From: an uncultured bacterium
GTDB lineage: Bacteria; Patescibacteriota; Microgenomatia; UBA1406; GWC2-37-13
Reading direction: 5' to 3'
Assembly: GCA_937914905.1 (NCBI GenBank)
Contig: CALESU010000212.1
Location: 1 to 13,641, forward strand
Length of the DNA: 13,641 nt
The position numbers were made by a program, and so were the translations under genes. The notes under the pieces were generated by a model. It saw only the letters and a list, made by a program, of their open reading frames with translations, was not told the origin of the DNA and ran no database searches. Below are positions 1 to 7,046 of this stretch, one piece after another (the first letter of the stretch is position 1; each line of letters begins with the position of its first letter).

Positions 1-644
1 ATAGAAATGGTATTGTGTACTGTATCGAATTGATTGCTCGGTTTTCCATATACTCTCGCAATTTGGTCCATTATTTTCTTGCGCGTCTCAACACCAGAAT
101 CAATAGTCCGAACATACTCTGCATCATATTTAGCAGGCTGTTCGACAAGATTACCCAGAATTTTTTGACGATCTCCATACGAACCTGTATGGATTAATAC
201 AAAAACGTGGTCATCAGCTCCTGCAGCAAAATTTATGAAATGATTTCCTCCAAAACAGACATCGAGACCTTCTTTTTTGAGTAGTACATACAGCTCGTCA
301 AGTGATTGTTGTTCGGAAGAAAAATCAGTTCGTAAAATGGACAAATCAGCTCCCAGCATTCCGCACCCTATATCTGCTCCTCGGATATATCTTCTCCAAT
401 CGGGATGCGTTTCCATATTTATTTCTGCCAAAACTCCCGTTGGAACTATGCCTGGCTCAGTAGGGGAAATGTCAGGAAAGAGAACAAATCGTTCAGCAGG
501 AATTGGAGCTAACCATTGTCTCACACCCTTTTCCTGAATTTCCCATTCTTCATAGCCACTATAATTTACGATCTCTGTACTGTAACTACTTTTTTCTGAG
601 GCAAAAAATCTGTTTTTGTTTCCTGGGTCTATACTTTCGGGCAT
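1..644 (-). CDS. RtcB-like RNA ligase, compact form, N-terminal part (cut by left edge)
   Basis: Reading the minus strand from the ATG at 644 gives 214 uninterrupted codons to the window edge. The protein carries the signature blocks of RtcB, the GTP- and Mn-dependent ligase that joins 3'-phosphate and 5'-OH RNA ends in tRNA splicing and RNA repair. In order these are LFPDIS (55-60) in place of the usual MPDVH, GADIGCGM (89-96, metal ligands Asp91 and Cys94), GGNHF (132-136, His135), HTGSYG (152-157, His152) and VHN (209-211, His210). The His135-His152 spacing of 17 equals that of E. coli RtcB (His168-His185, from memory). The Cys-to-first-His distance is only about 41 residues, so a large segment of ordinary RtcB is missing. 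The guanylylated histidine would lie beyond the edge and cannot be checked. The GGNHF form resembles the RtcB2 branch, but that assignment is uncertain. It is divergent from the gene at 792. Confidence 0.82.
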   Translation of the reverse strand, partial: MPESIDPGNKNRFFASEKSSYSTEIVNYSGYEEWEIQEKGVRQWLAPIPAERFVLFPDISPTEPGIVPTGVLAEINMETHPDWRRYIRGADIGCGMLGADLSILRTDFSSEQQSLDELYVLLKKEGLDVCFGGNHFINFAAGADDHVFVLIHTGSYGDRQKILGNLVEQPAKYDAEYVRTIDSGVETRKKIMDQIARVYGKPSNQFDTVHNTIS

Positions 645-650
645 ACTAAT

Positions 651-679
651 ATTATAGGATAGTGAATGATATATTGCAA
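651..679 (-). promoter_or_regulatory. Sigma70-type promoter of the RtcB-like gene (leaderless)
   Basis: On the minus strand, TTGCAA (679-674) is followed by a 17-base spacer and a perfect TATAAT (656-651). Only 6 bases separate the -10 box from the ATG at 644, so transcription should begin at or next to the A of the start codon. No Shine-Dalgarno site can fit in such a transcript. Confidence 0.75.
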
Positions 680-752
680 GTTGAAGTCTGGATTATTTTT
701 TAATTTTTGGGTTTACTTTTATCAATGTATGCATTTGGAAAAAGCTGACCCA

Positions 753-780
753 TTTACTATAGGTATTTATTTGGTATAAT
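753..780 (+). promoter_or_regulatory. Promoter of the 695-residue orphan gene
   Basis: A perfect TATAAT lies at 775-780, with a weaker -35 (TTTACT, 753-758) 16 bases upstream. The ATG is at 792, so the predicted leader is only about 4 or 5 bases. This promoter and the divergent one at 651-679 share the 147-base gap between the two genes. Confidence 0.6.
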
Positions 781-791
781 ATTCCATCAAT

Positions 792-2879
792 ATGAGTATC
801 GAAACAATACAACAAGGAGTATTAGACGCAGCGTCAGGTAACAGCGATGGATGGAATGATTTTACTCATAAGCGCTTGGGATCGTATCAATCTCCCGAAG
901 AAGGTTTAAGCGATTATATATTTTTGTCTGGTTTAAAAGTACCCTCTGGACAAATAGGCAATCGTGTTGAGGGATTGTTGAAAAAATCTGTAAAGTATTT
1001 AGCCACAACACCAAGCCTCGAACTCATTCAAAAATTTTTACCCCATCTCACCGAAGAAAAGGGTAATGGCCCCATGAATAATTTGTTGCATGGAATGGTT
1101 GAGTATCCTCTTGATCTCGTATCCGGTGAAATAAAAAAAGAGCCCTATCCGAGTCTCGATAGAGTTACTCAATCTGCACTTGACCTTACTCTTCCTTTGT
1201 GCGGTGCTTTGGGTGTAAATATGCAGAATCCAGATGGCGTAGCTTTATGTCGCGCGTTGAGTTTGGCTCCTCATATTCACGATCTTACGGATCTTCTCTA
1301 TAGGTTGCGCAATAAGCACGAAGAACCTACCAAATCAGCTTTAGCTGGATGTTGGATGATTATAGATAAAGCAATTCAGTATTTTGGCACCGCAGAAAGC
1401 CTTTCCAAGAGAAATATGCCTCGTTTTGACAAAACCGCTCGTTTTCCAGACAAAGATACAAGTCAGCCAGATATGGAGACGCAGTGGAATAAATTGAAGA
1501 GACTCATAAGAGTAGGTATGCATGAAATTGATGTGAAGGGGATTGCACTCAAGATTCAGCATAAAGACTCTCAAGTTAAAAATCTTCTAGATATATATGT
1601 AAGGCTCAAAATTCTAGAGGCACAAAATGCTCTTGAAGGGCAGGGCTTGCCACCGCTAGGAGTGTCTTTAAAATCTATTACTCCTGACGCATCTCTATTG
1701 ATTGTCAAACCTGAATTTGAGGATGAATTTAACCCATCCGCTCAGAAAGAATGGGTGCAAAAGACGATAATCGATGCGGTGAAAGAGACGCGGGAACATA
1801 TATCGCAAGGTAAATTGAAACAACCAGAAGTTAGTGCGGAACAGTTCGCCAATATTATGGAGTATGGGACACGGGATTTGGATGAAGCTAGTAGAGTCTC
1901 TCTTGATCGGAGACGCGTTAGTGCTCGTTCTCAAATCAGAGCACTCTCTCAAATTCGGGGAGACGCAGTGAATTTGAAGGATGAAGAATCTGGGCTGTAT
2001 CAATTGGGGTTTGACACAATGGAATTTTATGCTCATGAGGGGGGATTTGTATGTAATCTGAAAGTTATGGGTACCAATTTTGAACTGTTTTTTGATCAAA
2101 ATTACACATTACAAAGTATGAATGGAGTCCCGAAAGAAGTAATCTCGGACAACATGAGGGAGAAACTTGAAATGATCGCAATTGAGTATGTGTATGCAAT
2201 TCGAACCACTATTGATGACGGAAATACTGATGAGGCTTCGCTAGGTAATGATGAACCTGTAACTGAAGGACATGATGAGGTAGAGGTGGAAGGGGAGCGT
2301 GGACGGCACTATAAACGGGCACATTTGCGTGTGTTGCCACGAAATCAAAGAGCATTAATTGATCGGGTAACGGAAACCGAAGATGATGTTTTGGAATCAA
2401 CCCTTCGACTTCAAGAATTAAGTGGTTTTGAGGGTGACTCAATTGACGCGTTACTTGATGGATTCTCATGGGTCTTAGATCCTCCCAATAAGACACTTCA
2501 ACAGAAGATGGATGAAATGGAAAATAAACATGCAGTTCTCGAAAGGATCCGCGACGTTGATTTGCAAACGATACAGTGTTTCGGCATTTCGCTTAGTGAT
2601 CTGAATCGATTATTCCGAGATGCTCAGCGAGACCCTTCAGTCTTGAATCAAGAGGAACAACAAGTACTTCATTACAAAAACTATCCGGATAGTGTATTTG
2701 ATTTAGTTCGACACCTTATGCATAGGGTTCCCGATCGACCCGATGCACTTGGACCGGCGCAGGTAACATTTGTACGTGAAGTTCATACCGACGGAGGAAC
2801 TTCTCCCCGAGAGATGAGGTGTCCCGGTGCCTCGCGAAACATAAGAGATATTTTAGTTCCTCCCATAGAGCAAACATAA
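792..2879 (+). CDS. Uncharacterised 695-residue soluble protein
   Basis: I do not recognise this family. The ATG start is favoured because a perfect TATAAT ends 11 bases before it. The protein shows no signal peptide and no membrane segment, so it is probably cytoplasmic. Residues 1-340 look mainly helical. A compact stretch rich in aromatic and beta-prone residues at about 400-470 (FYAHEGGFVCNLKVMG at 412-427) looks like a small alpha/beta domain. A strongly acidic, low-complexity linker spans about 475-502. A basic segment follows (HYKRAHLRVLPRNQR, 506-520), then a second helical region to the end. This suggests at least two domains joined by a flexible acidic hinge. No catalytic motif is evident. 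It stands alone between a divergent promoter and the promoter of argG, and codon use looks like that of its neighbours. Confidence 0.8.
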   Translation: MSIETIQQGVLDAASGNSDGWNDFTHKRLGSYQSPEEGLSDYIFLSGLKVPSGQIGNRVEGLLKKSVKYLATTPSLELIQKFLPHLTEEKGNGPMNNLLHGMVEYPLDLVSGEIKKEPYPSLDRVTQSALDLTLPLCGALGVNMQNPDGVALCRALSLAPHIHDLTDLLYRLRNKHEEPTKSALAGCWMIIDKAIQYFGTAESLSKRNMPRFDKTARFPDKDTSQPDMETQWNKLKRLIRVGMHEIDVKGIALKIQHKDSQVKNLLDIYVRLKILEAQNALEGQGLPPLGVSLKSITPDASLLIVKPEFEDEFNPSAQKEWVQKTIIDAVKETREHISQGKLKQPEVSAEQFANIMEYGTRDLDEASRVSLDRRRVSARSQIRALSQIRGDAVNLKDEESGLYQLGFDTMEFYAHEGGFVCNLKVMGTNFELFFDQNYTLQSMNGVPKEVISDNMREKLEMIAIEYVYAIRTTIDDGNTDEASLGNDEPVTEGHDEVEVEGERGRHYKRAHLRVLPRNQRALIDRVTETEDDVLESTLRLQELSGFEGDSIDALLDGFSWVLDPPNKTLQQKMDEMENKHAVLERIRDVDLQTIQCFGISLSDLNRLFRDAQRDPSVLNQEEQQVLHYKNYPDSVFDLVRHLMHRVPDRPDALGPAQVTFVREVHTDGGTSPREMRCPGASRNIRDILVPPIEQT

Positions 2880-2892
2880 TTCTTTATCCTTC

Positions 2893-2920
2893 TTGCATTT
2901 TCTCTCAAAAACAGTATACT
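2893..2920 (+). promoter_or_regulatory. Promoter of argG
   Basis: TTGCAT (2893-2898) and TATACT (2915-2920) are separated by 16 bases, placing the start of transcription near 2927. Unlike most genes in the window, this gives a true leader, about 60 bases to the ATG or 118 to the alternative GTG. Confidence 0.55.
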
Positions 2921-2934
2921 TTATAGTAATTCTC

Positions 2935-2959
2935 GTAGTTTTCTCCCTGAGAAAGCTGC
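2935..2959 (+). promoter_or_regulatory. Stem-loop in the argG leader
   Basis: Eleven base pairs can form between 2935-2945 and 2949-2959 with the loop CCT. Nine are Watson-Crick pairs and two are G-U pairs (2936-2958 and 2939-2955). The tract ACTTTTATT follows directly. The stem starts about 8 bases after the predicted transcription start. It could be an attenuator, a 5' stabiliser, or a weak terminator for the upstream gene; sequence alone does not decide. Confidence 0.4.
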
Positions 2960-2987
2960 ACTTTTATTCATTTACCCTCATTTTCGT

Positions 2988-4607
2988 ATGAAACAGAAAC
3001 GCGAATACGTCAAAGTATCCAGTTATGAAGGCCGAAAAGGCGAAGTGAAAAAAGTTGTACTTTTGTACTCCGGAGGTTTGGATACTTCAGTCATGCTCAA
3101 ATGGATCCAAGATGAATATAATGCAGAAGTGATCGCGCTTACCATCGACATCGGTCAACAAGCAGACGATTTAGAAGAGATTCGTAAAAAAGCGATCAAG
3201 CTGGGTGCCATCAAAGCATTTGTCATTGACGCAAAAGATGAGTTTGCCACGGAATATATTGCCAAAGGGATCAAAGCGAATGCATCGTATCAGGGAGCAT
3301 ATCATCTCTCGACACCCATTGGAAGACCGTTACTTGCTAAATGGGCAGTAAAGATTGCAGCTCAAGAAGGCGCAGATACGATCGCGCATGGCTGTACCGG
3401 AAAAGGAAATGACCAAGTACGAATTGAGGGCGTGGCGCTTGCATTAAACCCTGATGTCAAAATCATTGCACCCGTTCGCGAATGGGGGATGGGACGAGAT
3501 GAAGAGCTGGAATATGCAAAGCAACATGGCATTCCCGTGAAACAAACCGCTGCAAAGCCTTATTCATGGGATGACAACATGTGGGGAGTGACCGGAGAAG
3601 GCGGAGAGATTGAAAACCCAGCGCTCATCCCACCTCTTGCAAATATCTTGCAAGTTTGTAAACTTCCCGAAGAAGCTTCTAACAAGCCAGAATTGATCGA
3701 AATCGAATACGTCAAAGGAATTCCGGTTTCAGTCAATGGAAAGCAAATGAAATTGGCTGATCTTATTATCCACCTCAATCACGTGGGTGCAGAACATGGA
3801 ATTGGCGTGACGCATCATATTGAAGATCGGGTAGTGGGCTTGAAGGTAAGAGGAATTTACGAAGCACCCGCGGCTGAAATCATCATTGAAGGACACAAAA
3901 ATCTAGAAAAGTATGTCTCCACTCGTATGGAAAATGAGTTTAAGTCAGAAATTGACACGCGCTGGGCATATGCAGTCTACGCGGGATTTTGGTACGAACC
4001 CTATCTTGAGCACATGAATGCATATATTGAGCATCAAAATGAAAAAGTCTCGGGAACCACCAAGATCAGACTGTACAAAGGACGCGCAGAAACGGTTGCC
4101 GTTGAGACCCCAAACACCATTTTTGAAGAAAAGCTTGCCACTTTCATGGCTTCTGCAGACTTTAATCAAAATGCGTCACCTGGATTTATCGAACTCTTTA
4201 CGCTCCAAATGAGACTTGCTCAACGAGGGGAGAAAACCGTTTTGCTCTCCGTTGGAAAACGAGAAAACAAAATGAAACTCAAGCCCGTCATGCACTCCTT
4301 GAACGATATGGGATACAAAATGTACGCTACGTATAAAACCCACAAATTCTTGAAGCGTGAAGGAATCGAAGCAATTTTGGTTCAAAAAATCTCAGACGAA
4401 CACAAACAGCCCAATCTCAAGACGCTCCTTGAAGCAAATCGCTTTGACCTTATCATTAACATTCCTACGGACTCTGAAGAAGTGGAGAGTGATGGAAAAG
4501 TGATTCGCCAAATGGCGGTGAAGTCTGGGACGAAGCTTGTGACTTCTGTCGAAGTTGCAAAAGAGCTTGTCGAGAAGATCCGTGCAGGAAAAGTGGCGAG
4601 GAAATAA
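2988..4607 (+). CDS. argG: Argininosuccinate synthase with C-terminal MGS-like regulatory domain
   Basis: ArgG joins citrulline and aspartate using ATP to form argininosuccinate, the penultimate step of arginine synthesis. The synthase part spans about residues 21-413. It has the PP-loop YSGGLDTSV (27-35), the block AHGCTGKGNDQVR (133-145), WGVTGEGGEIENP (199-211) and the tail block around NQNASPGFIELFTLQMRLA (393-411), where many family members end. Residues about 415-539 are an extra domain matching the MGS-like fold at the C-terminus of CarB: LLSVGKRE (419-426), YATYKTHKFL (446-455), FDLIINIP (486-493) and SDGKVIRQMAVKSG (501-514). In CarB this domain binds UMP, IMP or ornithine. The first 19 residues are also unusual. 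A GTG at 3045, with AAAAGG 4 bases upstream, would start the protein at the usual MKKVVLLYSGG position, so the start is uncertain. A GNAT gene follows 6 bases downstream. Confidence 0.95.
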   Translation: MKQKREYVKVSSYEGRKGEVKKVVLLYSGGLDTSVMLKWIQDEYNAEVIALTIDIGQQADDLEEIRKKAIKLGAIKAFVIDAKDEFATEYIAKGIKANASYQGAYHLSTPIGRPLLAKWAVKIAAQEGADTIAHGCTGKGNDQVRIEGVALALNPDVKIIAPVREWGMGRDEELEYAKQHGIPVKQTAAKPYSWDDNMWGVTGEGGEIENPALIPPLANILQVCKLPEEASNKPELIEIEYVKGIPVSVNGKQMKLADLIIHLNHVGAEHGIGVTHHIEDRVVGLKVRGIYEAPAAEIIIEGHKNLEKYVSTRMENEFKSEIDTRWAYAVYAGFWYEPYLEHMNAYIEHQNEKVSGTTKIRLYKGRAETVAVETPNTIFEEKLATFMASADFNQNASPGFIELFTLQMRLAQRGEKTVLLSVGKRENKMKLKPVMHSLNDMGYKMYATYKTHKFLKREGIEAILVQKISDEHKQPNLKTLLEANRFDLIINIPTDSEEVESDGKVIRQMAVKSGTKLVTSVEVAKELVEKIRAGKVARK

Positions 4608-4613
4608 TGCATC

Positions 4614-5024
4614 ATGAAAATCGAAATCATTCAGCCCAATGATTGGGAGGAAATCCGTGAGCTATTTGTTCGCGCGGGACTTGTGTTGTCTGACCTTGAG
4701 ACAGAAGAGCAGGAATTTAAAGACATGATTTCACGAAATCCTTTTTCCTGTTTTAAAGCGGTCGAACAAAATAAGATCATAGGCACCGTATTTGGAACGT
4801 GGAATGGAAGACGTGCATGGATTTATCGATTGGCGGTAGATCCTGCATTTCAAAGAAGGGGATTGGGATCAACCCTACTTGATAAGGCCTCTGAAACATT
4901 GCTGGAAAGGGGTGCGACGAAAGTAATTCTGGGTGTCGGAAACCACAACCTTGCGGTGAGTGCCTTTTATGAGAAAAATGGATACAAGGTGATGGATGAC
5001 GCGGTGCTATTTGAAAAAAGTTGA
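4614..5024 (+). CDS. GNAT-family N-acetyltransferase, YpeA-like
   Basis: This 136-residue single-domain protein transfers an acetyl group from acetyl-CoA to an amine. The acetyl-CoA-binding motif A is VDPAFQRRGLGSTLLDKA (75-92), with the R-x-x-G-x-G/A-type core RRGLG at 81-85. A conserved FYEKNGYK motif lies near 118-125. The run WNGRRAWIYRLAVDP resembles E. coli YpeA, a GNAT of uncertain substrate. It starts 6 bases after the argG stop, with GAGGAA (4598-4603) as ribosome binding site 10 bases upstream, so it is probably co-transcribed with argG. That position allows a role in arginine metabolism, such as a short N-acetylglutamate synthase, but the sequence does not show this. It ends in TGA. 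No convincing terminator hairpin lies between it and the convergent transporter gene 15 bases away. Confidence 0.88.
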   Translation: MKIEIIQPNDWEEIRELFVRAGLVLSDLETEEQEFKDMISRNPFSCFKAVEQNKIIGTVFGTWNGRRAWIYRLAVDPAFQRRGLGSTLLDKASETLLERGATKVILGVGNHNLAVSAFYEKNGYKVMDDAVLFEKS

Positions 5025-5039
5025 TAAGGAGTGAAGTAA

Positions 5040-5948
5040 CTATGCTTTATTTTTCACCGTAAGCATGAGTACGGCTCCTATGATTGAGGCGACTCCTAGC
5101 CATTGGTATCCATGCAAGACTTCTCCCATGCCCGTTGCTACAATAATATTGACTCCAATGGACACGCTCAACATGATAGAAGCTTGATTTGCAGGTACGA
5201 GTTTAAGGCCTTTGTAATAGAAATAAAAAGCTCCCGCTGAAGCAAAAACTCCCATGAACATAATTTTTGCCCAATCATAAGGCGGGATAGAAATGATCTC
5301 CCTTAAAAGGAATCGATTCGTAGACAGTAAGATGAGGAATGTTATAACGCTCCCCGTAAAAAGTCTGATCAGGGTGACGATAATGGGCGATACGTTGAGA
5401 TCCGAAAGAATATTTTTTGCCAAAATGGTTCCGTAACCCCACAACACCGCTGCAATAAATGCGAGTCCCAAACCCAGATAATAGTGACTCATATCGGCAA
5501 TAGATATAGTTCCTGAAAGAGAAATAAAAATCATTCCCAGAGTGCTCAAGATGGTGGCGAAGATTATTTGTTTCGTGAGTTTTTCTTTGAGGAGGAATAC
5601 TGCAAGAAGAACGGTCACGGGAATTTCAAGACGTGCAATCAGAGTTGAGATGATCGCGCCCGAGTATCGGACTGATTGGGTGAGTAAAAGATCTGTTATT
5701 CCTGATGCGATTATTCCGAGAAACACAATACTTCCCACGTCTTTTTTGGACAGGGATGATAATCCTCTTTTTTGTTGCGGCACCAACAGAATGATAGTCA
5801 AGAGAAAAAATGATCCAATAACAAGTCTCAAAAAAACTACGACAGTTACTGGAATGGCATAATCAACCGCTTTCAAAACAGAAGGATTTATTCCCCAAAT
5901 TATCTGGGATAGCAAAAGATACAGCAGTCCTTTTTGATACGAAGTCAC
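5040..5948 (-). CDS. EamA/DMT-family membrane transporter
   Basis: This 302-residue, strongly hydrophobic protein has about ten predicted membrane helices arranged as two EamA repeats. The first ends in the typical element LLAVFLLKEKLTKQIIFATILSTLGMIF and the second in a matching GMGEVLHGYQWLGVASIIGAVLM. Members export or import small metabolites across the inner membrane; substrates of uncharacterised members cannot be read from sequence. The start is GTG, overlapping the TGA of the upstream amidohydrolase by 4 bases (GTGA), so translation is probably coupled. Placement after uridine kinase and a cytosine-deaminase-like enzyme makes a nucleobase or nucleoside an attractive but unproven substrate. 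The length is normal for the family. Confidence 0.9.
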   Translation of the reverse strand: MTSYQKGLLYLLLSQIIWGINPSVLKAVDYAIPVTVVVFLRLVIGSFFLLTIILLVPQQKRGLSSLSKKDVGSIVFLGIIASGITDLLLTQSVRYSGAIISTLIARLEIPVTVLLAVFLLKEKLTKQIIFATILSTLGMIFISLSGTISIADMSHYYLGLGLAFIAAVLWGYGTILAKNILSDLNVSPIIVTLIRLFTGSVITFLILLSTNRFLLREIISIPPYDWAKIMFMGVFASAGAFYFYYKGLKLVPANQASIMLSVSIGVNIIVATGMGEVLHGYQWLGVASIIGAVLMLTVKNKA

Positions 5949-6934
5949 GAACTCAGGCCCAAAACTTTTCTCCCGTTCACGGTGGCGATTTTGACGAGTT
6001 CATCAAGATTCATAAATCTATTTCCAATCGCCATGAGTTTAAGTTCGTTCCACATGTCTCCGTCTGTAAAGGGGAGCATGTAATCTGCAATATTATCTGA
6101 TCCGATCGCAACAGTAATACCATGCTTCACCAGTTCGTCGACGGGAGTCAACGCATTGTGAAACGGTTGGAGTTCTTCATGGCGAGGCGCATCAATCCAT
6201 GCTGTCGGGCACCCAATCACCATTACTTCCGCTTTTTTTAATTTTGCATACACTTTTTCTCGGTATTCCTGAGGGTGGGAGGCGAGTGATATGGAATGTA
6301 CCGCAACAACTCTGCCTTGCATGCCGTGTTCGATTGTTTTGTCAGCCAATAGTTCAGTTTCTTTATCTTTCTGCGTATTGAATTGATCGACGTGAATATG
6401 TGCCATTTTGCCGTATTTTTTTGCAGAAGAAAGCAAAATGTCAATATGTTCTGCGCCTTTCCCGTAATCTCGTTCGTCTCGTTTCGGAAGTCCGCCCACA
6501 ATGTCTACATATTCCATTGCGCGGTCAAACCACTTGCGTGCACCAGGCTCGATAACTCCTTTCAAAACTTGGTTGATGAGTACAACAGCAATCTGACTTT
6601 TGTATTGATTTTTCGCTCGAACTGCCGCCTTTGCAGCGCGATCTTCGGCGATCGGATCAATATCGATAAATGAACCCACTGCAGTCACTCCTTGACTAAT
6701 CATAAGTTCTAAACCTTGGGATATTCTTTTGTAATACACTTCTTCTGAAGCGTCTTTGACCGCATCAACTAAATCCCATTTTTCTTCTAGCGTGTGTTTG
6801 CGATAAATATCCAAACTGTCTGGAGTGATGGTAAATGCCCGATCAATATGCGCATGTGCATTCACAAATCCGCCATTCTGTTTGATTTCTTTGAGGATGA
6901 GATCTTTAAAGTTCCAATGAGGTGTGGCAGTCAT
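5945..6934 (-). CDS. Amidohydrolase, cytosine-deaminase (CodA/AtzC)-like
   Basis: This is a metal-dependent hydrolase of 329 residues with a TIM-barrel fold. Metal-site residues are visible: NAHAHID (25-31, His27 and His29), HIHVDQ (179-184, His181), AVHS (His213) and IGSDN (Asp280). The sequence around GSDNIADYMLPFTDGDMWNEL most resembles cytosine deaminase CodA and relatives such as AtzC. Two differences matter. The residue three after the metal histidine, Glu217 in E. coli CodA (the catalytic proton shuttle), is Gln184 here. Also, only about 25 residues precede the first metal motif and the protein stops soon after the barrel, so the usual beta-sandwich appears absent. Its reaction is therefore uncertain. 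I chose the ATG at 6934. A longer frame from a TTG at 7066 would translate a palindromic repeat and is unlikely to be the real N-terminus. Confidence 0.85.
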   Translation of the reverse strand: MTATPHWNFKDLILKEIKQNGGFVNAHAHIDRAFTITPDSLDIYRKHTLEEKWDLVDAVKDASEEVYYKRISQGLELMISQGVTAVGSFIDIDPIAEDRAAKAAVRAKNQYKSQIAVVLINQVLKGVIEPGARKWFDRAMEYVDIVGGLPKRDERDYGKGAEHIDILLSSAKKYGKMAHIHVDQFNTQKDKETELLADKTIEHGMQGRVVAVHSISLASHPQEYREKVYAKLKKAEVMVIGCPTAWIDAPRHEELQPFHNALTPVDELVKHGITVAIGSDNIADYMLPFTDGDMWNELKLMAIGNRFMNLDELVKIATVNGRKVLGLSS

Positions 6935-6962
6935 AATCGTAATCACAATTTGTAACACTATT

Positions 6963-7024
6963 GTCATTCCGGACTTGATCCGGAATCTAGGTTGGACTGG
7001 ATCCTGAATCAAGTTCAGGATGAC
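6963..7024. repeat. 62-base double-hairpin palindromic repeat
   Basis: Two 8-base-pair hairpins stand side by side: ATTCCGGA/TCCGGAAT (6966-6973 and 6979-6986, loop CTTGA) and ATCCTGAA/TTCAGGAT (7001-7008 and 7014-7021, loop TCAAG). The outer ends GTCAT (6963-6967) and ATGAC (7020-7024) are complementary, giving a three-way-junction shape. The translated form, ILNLIQDPVQ-RFRIKSGMT, is a motif that recurs in many bacterial genomes. It sits in the gap between udk and the amidohydrolase gene. Confidence 0.85.
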
Positions 7025-7046
7025 AACATAATTTTCGAAATATAAC

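Noticed and set aside
277..537. Plus-strand frame of 86 codons at 277-537
   Set aside because: It lies antisense to the RtcB-like gene, which shows clear family motifs on the minus strand; a shadow frame.
5025..5039. Bidirectional terminator between the GNAT and EamA genes
   Set aside because: Only a 5-base GTGAA/TTCAC pairing with a long loop can be drawn; not convincing.
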